Source of the DNA: Nitrospirota bacterium
GTDB taxonomy: Bacteria; Nitrospirota; Thermodesulfovibrionia; Thermodesulfovibrionales; SM23-35
Reading direction: 5' to 3'
Length of the DNA stretch: 64,000 nucleotides
NCBI GenBank assembly: GCA_040754395.1
Contig: JBFMCL010000003.1
Location: 1-64,000 of the forward strand
The notes beneath the pieces were generated by a model, which was not told the origin of the DNA, did no database searches, and saw only the letters and a list, made by a program, of their open reading frames with translations. Shown here piece after piece: positions 32,809 to 40,973 of the stretch. A program made the position numbers and the translations under genes. Position 1 is the stretch's first letter; each line of letters starts with the position of its first letter.

Positions 32809-34645
32809 TCCTGTTCCTCCGGCGGCGGTATTCATACTCGGAGCTTTTCTTGTACCCTTCCTGAGGGGGAAGCTGAAAAGTTACTATCTTCTTCTGCTGC
32901 CAATTATCGGTTTCATAAACCTGCTTTCGATCCCGGAAGGCACGCACTGGGTAGTCAATTTCCTCGGATATGACCTCATCTTCGGAAAAGTCGACAGGTT
33001 GAGCCTGTTTTTCGGTTATATCTATCACCTCATATCATTCATCGCGTTCCTGTATGCCTTTCATCTCAAGGATGATTTTCAGCACGTTGCATCCCTCTTC
33101 TATTCCGCAGCTGCGCTCGGAGTGGTCTTTGCAGGCGACCTCTTTTCCCTCTTCATCTTCTGGGAGATCATGGCAGTATCAGCAACATGCCTTGTGTGGG
33201 CCAGAAAATCGAAAAATTCCTACGGGGCAGGACTGCGTTACCTCCTGGTGCATTTATTCGGCGGACTCTGTCTCCTGATCGGAATCATCTTAAACGTATT
33301 CGAGACAGGTTCGATAGAATTCGGCTATATCGGATTGAAGGGACTCTCTTCTCTCCTTATTCTCATCGGCTTTGGAATCAACTGTGCCTGGCCCGGTCTT
33401 CATGCGTGGCTTCCCGATGCGTACCCTGAGACAACCGAAACCGGCGGGGTGTTCATGTGGACATTTACTACAAAGACTGCCATTTATGTCCTCGCGAGGG
33501 CATTCCCCGGCACCGAAGCCCTCATTTGGATAGGCGCAATCATGACCTGTTTCCCGATTTTCTTCGCGGTAATCGAGAACAATCTGCGAAGGGTTCTCTC
33601 ATACAGCCTGATCAACCAGCTCGGGTACATGGTCTGCGGCATCGGCATCGGGACGCAGTTATCGATCAACGGCACCATATCTCATGTGTTCTGCCATATT
33701 CTCTACAAGGCGCTCCTGGTCATGTCCATGGGCGCTGTCATGTACCGTACCGGGAAGATCAACTGTACCGACCTCGGGGGGCTGTACAAGAGCATGCCCT
33801 ATACCACGGTTTTTTGCATCATCGGCGCCGCATCCATTTCTGCCTTCCCCCTGTTCAGCGGCTTTGTCAGCAAGTCGATGGTTGTTGAGGCTGCGGCATA
33901 TGGCGGAATGTCAATCATCTGGCTGCTTCTCATGTTTGCATCCGTCGGTGTGCTTGAGCATGCAGGCATTAAGGTGCCTTACTACGCCTTCTTCTCCCAC
34001 GACTCAGGGATACGGACAAAGGAGGCTCCCCTGCACATGCTTCTCGCCATGGGGATTACCGCGTTTCTCTGTATTTTTATCGGGGTGATACCCGGACCGC
34101 TCTACAGTCTCCTTCCCTATCCTGTAGACTTCGATGCATACACAGCGTCCCACGTCGTGACATCAATGCAACTGCTCATGTTCGGCGCATTTGCATATAT
34201 TCTCCTTGTACTCTCCGGCGTCTTCCCGGGAGAAAGGAGAACAACAATCCTTGATCTTGACTGGTTCTACAGGAAATTCGGTAAAGGGTTTATGTGGTTC
34301 TGCAATGTGCCGCTGACAGGGTTCAGGAATGCCGTGCAAAATTTCTCAGCAGGAACCATAAAGTCCCTTGTGAAATTCAGTTCTGATCCGCTCCTTATCC
34401 CCGAGGTCGTAATACGATACACCCATCTGAATATGTATCAGATCCTGGCGGCAATTTCTCAGTCTGAGAAAATGAAAGAAAAACGGGATGAACTGGAGTT
34501 CAGGGTGAGCCGGCTTGTCAAAATAGCCGAAAGCGGAAGGATCTACGGAGCTGACCTTCCAAAGAGACCCATTGGACTGGGAGTGCTCCTTTCGTTTGTA
34601 TTCATATTCTTCTACATCCTGCTCTATCTGTTATTCATAAGATAG
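32801..34645 (+). CDS. Third NuoL/MrpA-like antiporter subunit
   Basis: 614 residues, about 14-16 helices, Proton_antipo_M family: NCAWPGLHAWLPDAYPETTETGG and LRRVLSYSLINQLGYMVCG are the conserved channel segments. An extra C-terminal region of about 130 residues with an amphipathic, charged stretch (about 540-580) leads to a final membrane helix, resembling the lateral helix extension of NuoL-type proteins. The start at 32801 follows AAGGAGGAC and overlaps the previous gene by eight bases. It ends the operon, before a strong terminator at 34669-34704. Confidence 0.92.
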   Translation: MINPVPPAAVFILGAFLVPFLRGKLKSYYLLLLPIIGFINLLSIPEGTHWVVNFLGYDLIFGKVDRLSLFFGYIYHLISFIAFLYAFHLKDDFQHVASLFYSAAALGVVFAGDLFSLFIFWEIMAVSATCLVWARKSKNSYGAGLRYLLVHLFGGLCLLIGIILNVFETGSIEFGYIGLKGLSSLLILIGFGINCAWPGLHAWLPDAYPETTETGGVFMWTFTTKTAIYVLARAFPGTEALIWIGAIMTCFPIFFAVIENNLRRVLSYSLINQLGYMVCGIGIGTQLSINGTISHVFCHILYKALLVMSMGAVMYRTGKINCTDLGGLYKSMPYTTVFCIIGAASISAFPLFSGFVSKSMVVEAAAYGGMSIIWLLLMFASVGVLEHAGIKVPYYAFFSHDSGIRTKEAPLHMLLAMGITAFLCIFIGVIPGPLYSLLPYPVDFDAYTASHVVTSMQLLMFGAFAYILLVLSGVFPGERRTTILDLDWFYRKFGKGFMWFCNVPLTGFRNAVQNFSAGTIKSLVKFSSDPLLIPEVVIRYTHLNMYQILAAISQSEKMKEKRDELEFRVSRLVKIAESGRIYGADLPKRPIGLGVLLSFVFIFFYILLYLLFIR

Positions 34646-34668
34646 CGATTCTACAGTTATGGTATCGC

Positions 34669-34704
34669 CTGAAAGAGTGAGGCTCCGCGGCCTCACTCTT
34701 TCAG
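34669..34704. terminator. Bidirectional terminator between convergent genes
   Basis: CTGAAAGAGTGAGGC (34669-34683) and GCCTCACTCTTTCAG (34690-34704) form a perfect 15-bp stem with a 6-base loop. It ends the Mrp operon and overlaps the 3' end of the convergent CBS gene, including its stop codon. No long T run is present. Confidence 0.7.
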
Positions 34705-35217
34705 TATGTCGTTTGATATCTCATCGAAGAGCTCTATGATTCTGACTATTCCGACCAGTTTTTTCTTGTTTTCCAATACAGGGAGCACATATGCATCATG
34801 TGAGAGCATGATATGCGCAGCTTTTTTCACCGGGTCCTCAGGCTGGACAAATTTCTCTATCGGGACCATTATCTCGCTTACCTGCCTCAATGCGAGTTCT
34901 TTTGCCTCCTTATCAAAAAGGGCATCCCATTCAATCCGTGATGGGGCACCTGTATTTTTTTCCTCAACCTGCACCTTTGCTTCCTTGCCGTATATTTTCG
35001 GCTCAAGACCTTTCAGAATGTTTTTGAGGCTGATGGTTCCCAAAAGATTATACTTTTCATTGAACACCAGGATTACCATGGGACTGGGATATTTTTTTGG
35101 TTTAATGAAAGATGCCTTCACTATTCTTATGGCCTGGCCTATGGAAAACCAGTATGGAATATGAGGATAATCAAATATTCCGGTCATTATATCTTTTACT
35201 TTTTTATCATTCTGCAT
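34693..35217 (-). CDS. CBS-pair protein, FDYPHIPYWF family (copy 3)
   Basis: 174 residues with the family signature FDYPHIPYWFSIGQA, ILVFNEKYNLLGTISLKNILKGLEP, and a second CBS with VSEIMVPIEKFVQPEDPVKKAAHIM and LPVLENKKKLVGIVR. Unlike the other three copies it is not followed by a transporter gene but lies convergent with the end of the Mrp operon. It may serve the Mrp complex or a transporter elsewhere. AAAAAGGAGCG precedes its ATG. Confidence 0.88.
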   Translation of the reverse strand: MQNDKKVKDIMTGIFDYPHIPYWFSIGQAIRIVKASFIKPKKYPSPMVILVFNEKYNLLGTISLKNILKGLEPKIYGKEAKVQVEEKNTGAPSRIEWDALFDKEAKELALRQVSEIMVPIEKFVQPEDPVKKAAHIMLSHDAYVLPVLENKKKLVGIVRIIELFDEISNDILKE

Positions 35218-35729
35218 AAACGCTCCTTTTTACTCTATCCTTTATAACAATATATTCTATCCATTTTCAACAGGTTTGACATCAGGATTCATTTTATCAT
35301 AATTCCATCAAGTTATTTCGGGTGTTTTTTGCCGGAATACCGGAGATTACTTTTTGTTCAACGGCATTGCCTCATGTGCGCGGCCAGGGATACTTTGGGA
35401 TAACTATTCAGATTATATATATTATTTCCGGGCGCGGGAATAATATGAAGCCCGGATCCAGCAATACATGCCTTAAACGTTTGGGAACCCGGTCATTGCG
35501 GGCACCTGAAAGCTGTGCGTATCGGCTGGATTTAGGTTATGGTATTCTATTTCCGGAGTGAAAACAGCATTAAGGAATTGGGGATGCTATGAAATACAAG
35601 GCAGAAAGCATAAGCCGCGAGAACGGCTCATTCCACGATACCGTTCCCGCAGTGCATGTGAAACAGCGTTTCTTTGACCTAAAAAGGCCTTATCCGCGGT
35701 CATCTGACACAGTGAGTGTTCAGAGCAGA
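35218..35729. other. Intergenic region with no supported gene
   Basis: 512 bases. It must contain the promoter of the CBS gene (minus strand) and the transcription end of the small-protein operon. A plus-strand open frame at 35589-35822 has no ribosome binding site and no family features. Short GC-rich dyads occur (for example CCGGGCGCGG near 35430), but nothing consistent with an RNA gene was recognised. Confidence 0.4.
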
Positions 35730-35945
35730 TCATTTCAACTCTCTCAGATCTATCTGCTGGTAGTTTTGCAGCTTCTCTTCAGATCGCCTGCTTTTTCTTT
35801 CCTGAATCATCGCTTTGTATAATAGCCATTTTTTCAAAGGAATCTGCCACAATTGAAAAGAAATATGAGGGAATATAAGGAAAACCGTCAGGATCACCCA
35901 AATTGAGCATAAAGAGATTACGTTTGTCGTGATTTCATGTGTCAT
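35730..35945 (-). CDS. 71-residue membrane protein in a sigma-54 operon
   Basis: One or two hydrophobic helices (about 7-29, VISLCSIWVILTVFLIFPHI) followed by a strongly basic/acidic cytoplasmic tail (MIQERKSRRSEEKLQ). A perfect GGAGGTG lies seven bases before the ATG at 35945, which makes this a real gene despite its size. It follows the 53-residue gene by 24 bases in the transcript from the sigma-54 promoter at 36172-36187. No family recognised. Confidence 0.7.
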   Translation of the reverse strand: MTHEITTNVISLCSIWVILTVFLIFPHISFQLWQIPLKKWLLYKAMIQERKSRRSEEKLQNYQQIDLRELK

Positions 35946-35969
35946 ATCTGCACCTCCGCGTCTTTTCTA

Positions 35970-36131
35970 TTAAATGTGCCCGACAGTGTGAAGAATTATC
36001 GGGTCTGTGTTCTTGAGAACCATAATTTCGTCACTGCTGCACAATGTCTGCTTCGCAGCATCGTATTCATCCGTCTCTGCAAATGTAATCGTTACAGTTA
36101 TGCCTTCTATTTGTTTCACCAATCTTTTCAT
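35970..36131 (-). CDS. 53-residue protein under a sigma-54 promoter
   Basis: A small soluble protein (MKRLVKQIEGITVTITFAE at the N-terminus) with predicted beta-alpha-beta character and one cysteine. The frame is open back to 36188, but the predicted sigma-54 transcription start (about 36161) lies inside that extension, so ATG at 36131 is the start, with AGAAAG about eight bases upstream. It is the first gene of a two-gene operon with a 71-residue membrane protein. Function unknown; expression probably depends on a sigma-54 activator bound at three upstream sites. Confidence 0.65.
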   Translation of the reverse strand: MKRLVKQIEGITVTITFAETDEYDAAKQTLCSSDEIMVLKNTDPIILHTVGHI

Positions 36132-36171
36132 GATATCTTTCTTCTCTACCTCTGCACTTATATATAGAAAA

Positions 36172-36187
36172 AGCAATAGCCATGCCA
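36172..36187 (-). promoter_or_regulatory. Sigma-54 promoter of the small-protein operon
   Basis: Read on the minus strand, the sequence is TGGCATGGCTATTGCT: the -24 GG and -12 GC are at the correct 12-base spacing and the -12 box TTGCT is perfect. The expected transcription start is near 36161, 30 bases before the start codon at 36131. Three 19-bp dyads upstream fit activator sites. Confidence 0.8.
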
Positions 36188-36237
36188 TCGCATAAGATAT
36201 TGATATTTATAATTAATTTTTATTTCATCCACATGTG

Positions 36238-36256
36238 GTGCATTTTATGATTGCAC
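36238..36256. promoter_or_regulatory. Activator-site dyad 1 (GTGCA-N9-TGCAC)
   Basis: GTGCATTTTATGATTGCAC. This is the copy nearest the sigma-54 promoter (centre about 86 bases upstream of the predicted start) and the least symmetric, with 5-base arms. Confidence 0.65.
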
Positions 36257-36327
36257 TTTCACTATACCATATCGACAGAAACTCTGCAATTTATCTGGGG
36301 AAGGGCAAAATTAATATGTCATCAATG

Positions 36328-36346
36328 GTGCATTTTTTAAATGCAC
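36328..36346. promoter_or_regulatory. Activator-site dyad 2 (GTGCATTT-N3-AAATGCAC)
   Basis: GTGCATTTTTTAAATGCAC, perfect 8-base arms, 90 bases from site 1 centre to centre. Same length (19 bp) as sites 1 and 3. Confidence 0.7.
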
Positions 36347-36437
36347 TTCAAATCTCTATCTCTTCAATGAAGAGCGCTTTTCAATAAAACAGGGGCTTCT
36401 AAACGTTGAGAACGTGTTGCGAGAGGAGAAAAAACAG

Positions 36438-36456
36438 GTGCATTTCCTGAATGCAC
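36438..36456. promoter_or_regulatory. Activator-site dyad 3 (GTGCATT-N5-AATGCAC)
   Basis: GTGCATTTCCTGAATGCAC, perfect 7-base arms, 110 bases from site 2. The rest of 36132-36602 holds no convincing gene; a short plus-strand frame at 36414-36668 runs through this site and lacks family features. Confidence 0.7.
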
Positions 36457-36602
36457 GTTCGATAGCGCAGGTAATGACTTACACGCACGGACCTGTGCTG
36501 AAGGACGGTTTGCCGACACTTCTTTTTAACCCATATTATTCACAAAAATGGGAAGAGCGGCCGGGGACAGCGTATTTGCGCGGAATAATTTACAACTGTG
36601 GG

Positions 36603-37901
36603 CTAATGAGAAAGTTTCAGGTACTTGATCTTTTTCTGAAGCTGCTGGCGGTAAATGCCGAGCTTTAGCGCAGCATGGGATATATTCCATCCAGACTCAT
36701 TCAGGGCTGAAACAATCGTCTCTTTTTCAACGGACGAAATCGCATCTTTCAATTTAGGCACTATTTTTCTTTTATGGGAATTTGCCCCCATTATGAATGG
36801 CGGCAAATCAGAAGGCAGTATTTCAGGGGTATTTGCCAGAGATACAGCCCTTTCAATGAAATTTTCAAGTTCCCGGACATTGCCCTGATATGAATAGTTC
36901 ATCAGGATATTAAGGGCGTCACCGGTAATTCCCTTAATCAGCAGGTCTTTCCTTTTTGGAGCATGCTTTTTTATAAAATGCTTGATCAGAAGCGGTATGT
37001 CCTGCACTCTCTTCCTCAGAGGAGGGATATGGATATTGATGACATTCAGCCGGTAGAAAAGGTCTTCCCTGAATGTCTCTTTTGTCACAGCCATTTCCAG
37101 GTCTTTATTGGTAGCCGCAATGATCCTCACATTCACCCTTATATGGCTGTTTCCCCCGATTCTCATGATCTCGCCTTCCTGAATTACTCTGAGGATTTTT
37201 GTCTGGAACAAAAGGGAAACATCCCCTATTTCGTCGAAAAATACGGTCCCTCCTTCAGCCAGCTCAAGGATACCCTTCTTCCTCTGCATCGCACCGGTAA
37301 ATGCCCCCTTTTCAAACCCGAACAGCTCCGATTCAAGAAGGGTGTCAGGGATGGCGCTGCAGTTGATAGTCATGAATTCATTTTTGCTTCTCGGACTCCA
37401 CCTGTGAATCGCCCTTGCAACAAGCTCCTTGCCTGTTCCACTCTCTCCCGTAATCAATACATTGCTTTCACCGGCTGCCGCCTTCTTTATCAGCCCAAAC
37501 ACTTCCTGCATCAAAGGGCTCGTGCCTATGATTTCATCAAAACCGCTTTTGTGTTCGAGAATTCTTTTCTTATATCTGCTGATAATCTCGTTGAAGGCTT
37601 CACTCGTCAGCGGTTTTTCCAAATAGTCAATTGCTCCGAGCTTCATTGCCTCAACAGCCAGTTTTGTATTTGGGCCTGAAAAGGTTACTACAGGCATCTG
37701 CTGGCGCAGATCCAGGAGTTTTTTCTGCCATCCCTCAACATCGAGATCAAGAAAGGCAATATCATATCCGTTGAAACCGGGTTCCTTATCCAATAAATTG
37801 CCTTTCTGCCCCGCGTCTTCCGCATGCAGATCAATACTGCCTGATTTGAATAACGAGTATATCTCTTTTTTCTCATTGGAAATGATTAACGCATTAAGCA
37901 T
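36603..37901 (-). CDS. Sigma-54 activator with degenerate receiver domain
   Basis: 432 residues. The N-terminal receiver-like domain (1-120) keeps an aspartate in IAFLDLDV and a lysine in YLEKPLT, but where the acidic pair should be it reads IISNEKKE, so phosphorylation is doubtful. The AAA+ domain (about 128-350) has [17 protein letters not shown] and VFFDEIGD. The C-terminal HTH reads [23 protein letters not shown], with a recognition helix similar to that of the response regulator at 41607. It probably binds the GTGCATT..AATGCAC sites downstream of its own gene. It is last in the apparent operon CBS-DASS-LCIB-regulator. Confidence 0.9.
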   Translation of the reverse strand: MLNALIISNEKKEIYSLFKSGSIDLHAEDAGQKGNLLDKEPGFNGYDIAFLDLDVEGWQKKLLDLRQQMPVVTFSGPNTKLAVEAMKLGAIDYLEKPLTSEAFNEIISRYKKRILEHKSGFDEIIGTSPLMQEVFGLIKKAAAGESNVLITGESGTGKELVARAIHRWSPRSKNEFMTINCSAIPDTLLESELFGFEKGAFTGAMQRKKGILELAEGGTVFFDEIGDVSLLFQTKILRVIQEGEIMRIGGNSHIRVNVRIIAATNKDLEMAVTKETFREDLFYRLNVINIHIPPLRKRVQDIPLLIKHFIKKHAPKRKDLLIKGITGDALNILMNYSYQGNVRELENFIERAVSLANTPEILPSDLPPFIMGANSHKRKIVPKLKDAISSVEKETIVSALNESGWNISHAALKLGIYRQQLQKKIKYLKLSH

Positions 37902-37970
37902 ATGCTGTCACCCATGTATTGAATACTTTTGGGGATGCCTGACGGATACCACTCTGCACAGGTCCTCCCT

Positions 37971-38687
37971 TCATTGCAAGGTTATCTCCTGTTTCATGCC
38001 GCCTATGACCGCATAACACGAGGCAGGCCAGATATAGTTTCCCTCCGGTCCGTGTATCTGTATGCCCGTAATAACAGCGTAATCACATTGTGCTGTATTG
38101 ATAATGGGCTTCAATGTATTTTCGAGGTCCCTCTGGATGACCTTCTGGGCTGTTCTTGTAAGCTCAAGAAGGTCCGGGACATGCCCATAGGGAATCTCCT
38201 GCAATAACCGCATCCTGAGAAGGCTTTGCTCAACGTCTTCATTGTCCATTGCGAGTGTTACCCTTTTTTCAGCCATTTCTTTCTGAAAAGCGTTCAGGGC
38301 ACCACATGCAGAAGACTCTCCTCCCCTTCCTTTCCGCATGCAGACCCCGACCTGCCCCTCGGCGCCAAGCGCTATGTGAGGAAAGGCATAAAAAACATAA
38401 CGTTCCTTGCCGTCTGCATCAGGGGCATGATGCATAGCGGCTATGAGGGCTGTTCTTCCTGCGAAGAACATTCCTGCAAGGCTTGAAAGATTGAACGCTT
38501 CTCCCCATGCGTCTCTGACATGGCTGAAGAACGACTGTGAAATCTCGTCCCTGCATACGTCAACACAGCCGATCGCATTGTCGGCAGTGAAACCAAACTT
38601 GTTCAACGCACTATGTGTCCTTTTGACAAAATCGGCTTCCTGATAGGTTACGGAGAATATTCCTCTGAGTATCGTTTCAAATTTCAT
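37971..38687 (-). CDS. LCIB-family protein (beta-carbonic-anhydrase-like)
   Basis: 238 residues covering the whole LCIB domain first described for the low-CO2-inducible protein B of Chlamydomonas, some homologues of which are active beta-type carbonic anhydrases. Diagnostic stretches: GCVDVCRDEIS (C41, C45, R46, D47), SLAGMFFAGRTALIAAMHHAP (H86, H87), RYVFYAFPHIALG, and GGESSACGALNAF (C128). I take the cysteine/histidine/cysteine positions as the zinc ligands and Arg/Asp as the catalytic dyad, to be confirmed by alignment. No signal peptide, so cytoplasmic. AAGGGAG precedes the start. It lies in an operon with a DASS transporter and a CBS protein, pointing to inorganic-carbon handling. Confidence 0.85.
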   Translation of the reverse strand: MKFETILRGIFSVTYQEADFVKRTHSALNKFGFTADNAIGCVDVCRDEISQSFFSHVRDAWGEAFNLSSLAGMFFAGRTALIAAMHHAPDADGKERYVFYAFPHIALGAEGQVGVCMRKGRGGESSACGALNAFQKEMAEKRVTLAMDNEDVEQSLLRMRLLQEIPYGHVPDLLELTRTAQKVIQRDLENTLKPIINTAQCDYAVITGIQIHGPEGNYIWPASCYAVIGGMKQEITLQ

Positions 38688-38707
38688 ATGGCTCCCTTAT
38701 TGTAAAT

Positions 38708-38752
38708 GAGGTTAAGGCAAAGAATATACAGCTATATATTTGCCCTAACCTC
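38708..38752 (-). other. Long stem-loop between the DASS and LCIB genes
   Basis: GAGGTTAAGGCAAA (38708-38721) and TTTGCCCTAACCTC (38739-38752) form a 14-bp stem with one mismatch and a 17-base AT-rich loop. No T run follows in the direction of transcription. It lies between the DASS stop and the LCIB ribosome binding site, so it may set different mRNA levels for the two genes. Confidence 0.5.
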
Positions 38753-38766
38753 TGTAGTCAATAATG

Positions 38767-40296
38767 CTATTTCAGCGTAACCGGCATGCCCATCAGCGGC
38801 CATATTACCGCTACCGCAAGCGCAACCACTGCCATCAATACTATGCTTGCCGGTATTCCGGCAAGGAAAAACATTCCGGTTGAAAACTGTTTAGACTCAT
38901 ACGCAATGGCATTTGGAGCCGCACCCACCAGAAGCAGAAACGGCATGCCCGCAACCACGAGTGAGGAAAACAGCACGACTTCAGGCGCCACACCCAGGTA
39001 CGGGGCGATGACCAGTGCGACAGGAAGAGAAATCGCAATTGCCGCAACATTCATGATAAAGTTGGTCATTATCATAACAAAAAAGGCTATGCTCAGCACG
39101 AAAATAAACCAGTTTGCCTCCTTGAACATAACAAGCCAGTTGATCGCCAGCCATTTCGCAGCGCCTGTCTCCCACAGACAGAACCCTATGCTCATGGCGC
39201 CGCCGAACAGGAGTATAATATTCCACGGGATATCTTCAAGATCCTTTATCGAGAGGATCTTGAATACAAAGAATATCAGCGTGGCAAGCAGAATAATCGC
39301 TGATTTGTTATACGGCTTCAATGCGGGAATAAAAGACTGCAGAGACAGGAAAATGATTATGCCGAGAACCGCGGCCCCCACAAAGATCTCCTTCCCGGTA
39401 ATCGCGCCCATTTCCTTGTAAAGCTTTTTTGCCTTTTCCCGCAGCCCGGGAATAACCTTCTTTTCCGGTTTGAACATGATAAGCATCATTACCCAGCAGA
39501 GGAAAACCATGACCCATCCGACCGGGAACATGTATTTTGAAAGCTCGAAAAAGGTTACATTTTTCCCGACAACATCATTAAAAAATCCCAGCGCAACGGC
39601 ACCGCGGGCTGCTCCGAGAAGGGTGATTATGCTTCCTGCTCCCGCAACAAACGCCATGCCGATAAACAGTCCTTTCCCGAAGTTTGTCGGCTTGTCCCCT
39701 TCGCCATACAGCGAATATATCGCCATGAGAAGAGGGAACATCGTGGCTGCAACCGCCGTATGCGCCATGATGTGGGCAAGAGCGGCAGTTACAATAAAAC
39801 ACCCCAAATATATCATGCTTGTTTTTTCACCCACAATTGTCAGCATTTTGTAGGCAAGGCGCCGTGTAAGTCCTGTCTTGGTAAACACCATGCCGATAAC
39901 AATCGAGCCGAAGATGAACCAGACTGACGGGTCCATGAAGCTTCTGAAGGCTTCTTTCGCAGGCCTGATCATAAAAAGCGCCTGGAAAACACCGATTGCA
40001 ATGCTTGTAATGCCGATAGGGACAACCTCAAAAACCCACCAGGTGCCTGCAAGAAGGAAAAGGGCTATTGCGGCTTTGCCCTCCCTGCTGAGCGGAAAAT
40101 GCTCTCCCAAAGGGTCAATGGCATCAGGCAAAGGGGGCATGTAGTTGAAAACGAAGAAGAAACTCAAGCCGAGCAGAATAAAAAAAATTCTCTTCCAGTC
40201 AAACTCAATTAGAGTCGGGGCAACGACTATCTCTGCCGGACGCTCTGATATCACTTTTGCACCACCGGGAAAATAAACCTTGGTAACATGTTGCAT
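38767..40296 (-). CDS. DASS (SLC13)-family anion transporter (copy 3)
   Basis: 509 residues, 11 or more helices after a cytoplasmic N-terminus of about 33 residues. It is a more distant relative of the pair at 23054 and 25253: the first hairpin reads MAHTAVAATM (near 177-186) and the second MNVAAIAISLP, again departing from the SNT motifs of characterised DASS carriers. The substrate is therefore unassigned. It is followed by an LCIB-type carbonic-anhydrase homologue and preceded by a CBS protein gene 14 bases upstream, which makes bicarbonate a candidate substrate by inference. AGGAGGACG precedes the start. Confidence 0.88.
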   Translation of the reverse strand: MQHVTKVYFPGGAKVISERPAEIVVAPTLIEFDWKRIFFILLGLSFFFVFNYMPPLPDAIDPLGEHFPLSREGKAAIALFLLAGTWWVFEVVPIGITSIAIGVFQALFMIRPAKEAFRSFMDPSVWFIFGSIVIGMVFTKTGLTRRLAYKMLTIVGEKTSMIYLGCFIVTAALAHIMAHTAVAATMFPLLMAIYSLYGEGDKPTNFGKGLFIGMAFVAGAGSIITLLGAARGAVALGFFNDVVGKNVTFFELSKYMFPVGWVMVFLCWVMMLIMFKPEKKVIPGLREKAKKLYKEMGAITGKEIFVGAAVLGIIIFLSLQSFIPALKPYNKSAIILLATLIFFVFKILSIKDLEDIPWNIILLFGGAMSIGFCLWETGAAKWLAINWLVMFKEANWFIFVLSIAFFVMIMTNFIMNVAAIAISLPVALVIAPYLGVAPEVVLFSSLVVAGMPFLLLVGAAPNAIAYESKQFSTGMFFLAGIPASIVLMAVVALAVAVIWPLMGMPVTLK

Positions 40297-40310
40297 GTGC
40301 CTCGTCCTCC

Positions 40311-40844
40311 TTATTCTTTTACCACAGCATTCGAAATTGTACTGGATAATTCATCAAAGACATCGGTCAATCTCACAACCCCCACGAATTTCTTCCCGTT
40401 TTCAAGAACAGGCATGAAGGTCAAATTCTGATTGACCATGAGATATGCTGCTTTTGTGATCGGATCATCCGGTTTGACAAAATATTTCACCGGCACGACT
40501 GAATCACGAACGGATTTCTCCACCAAACCTTTTGATTCTTTATCGAAAAGGGAATCCCAAATTAGGGATAGCTCTTTTTCTTCTTCCTGAAATCCCTCGG
40601 CCTTTGTTGTCGCCCTCATGAAACGCGGTTCAAGCGCCTTCAAGATATCCTTGAGAGCCAGGGTCCCGACGAGATTATACTGTTCATCGAAAACGAGTGT
40701 TCCCATTGGATGCAGGTTCTTCTCACCCCTGGGCAATGATGTTTTTATCACTTCTATTGCCTGCTTAATCGTGAACCAGTAACGAATATGTGGAAAATCA
40801 GAAATATCGACCATAATATCTTGTACTTTTTTGTGGTTTAGCAT
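40311..40844 (-). CDS. CBS-pair protein, FDYPHIPYWF family (copy 4)
   Basis: 177 residues. The signature is slightly changed (SDFPHIRYWFTIKQA), followed by LVFDEQYNLVGTLALKDILKALEP and a second CBS with VKYFVKPDDPITKAAYLM and MPVLENGKKFVGVVRL. It is the first gene of the apparent operon CBS-DASS-LCIB-regulator and lies 14 bases before the DASS gene. GAGGGGG precedes the ATG. Its role is probably nucleotide-dependent control of the transporter, as for the other copies. Confidence 0.9.
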   Translation of the reverse strand: MLNHKKVQDIMVDISDFPHIRYWFTIKQAIEVIKTSLPRGEKNLHPMGTLVFDEQYNLVGTLALKDILKALEPRFMRATTKAEGFQEEEKELSLIWDSLFDKESKGLVEKSVRDSVVPVKYFVKPDDPITKAAYLMVNQNLTFMPVLENGKKFVGVVRLTDVFDELSSTISNAVVKE

Positions 40845-40973
40845 TCAGCCCCCTCAATATCTGTTATCATTATCGAATCCCCGGAAAACTCACATTATGG
40901 ATAAGATAAGGTCCATGAGCCCTCACCTGCTTTTGTGCACAGTCACCACTGCCTTCCTGGGCAGGGGAAAAAG

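Noticed and set aside
35589-35822. Plus-strand frame of 77 codons
   Set aside because: Lacks a ribosome binding site and runs opposite the 71-residue gene that has a perfect one.
36414-36668. Plus-strand frame of 84 codons through the third activator dyad
   Set aside because: No ribosome binding site, no recognisable domain, and it overlaps both a symmetric dyad and the end of the sigma-54 regulator gene.
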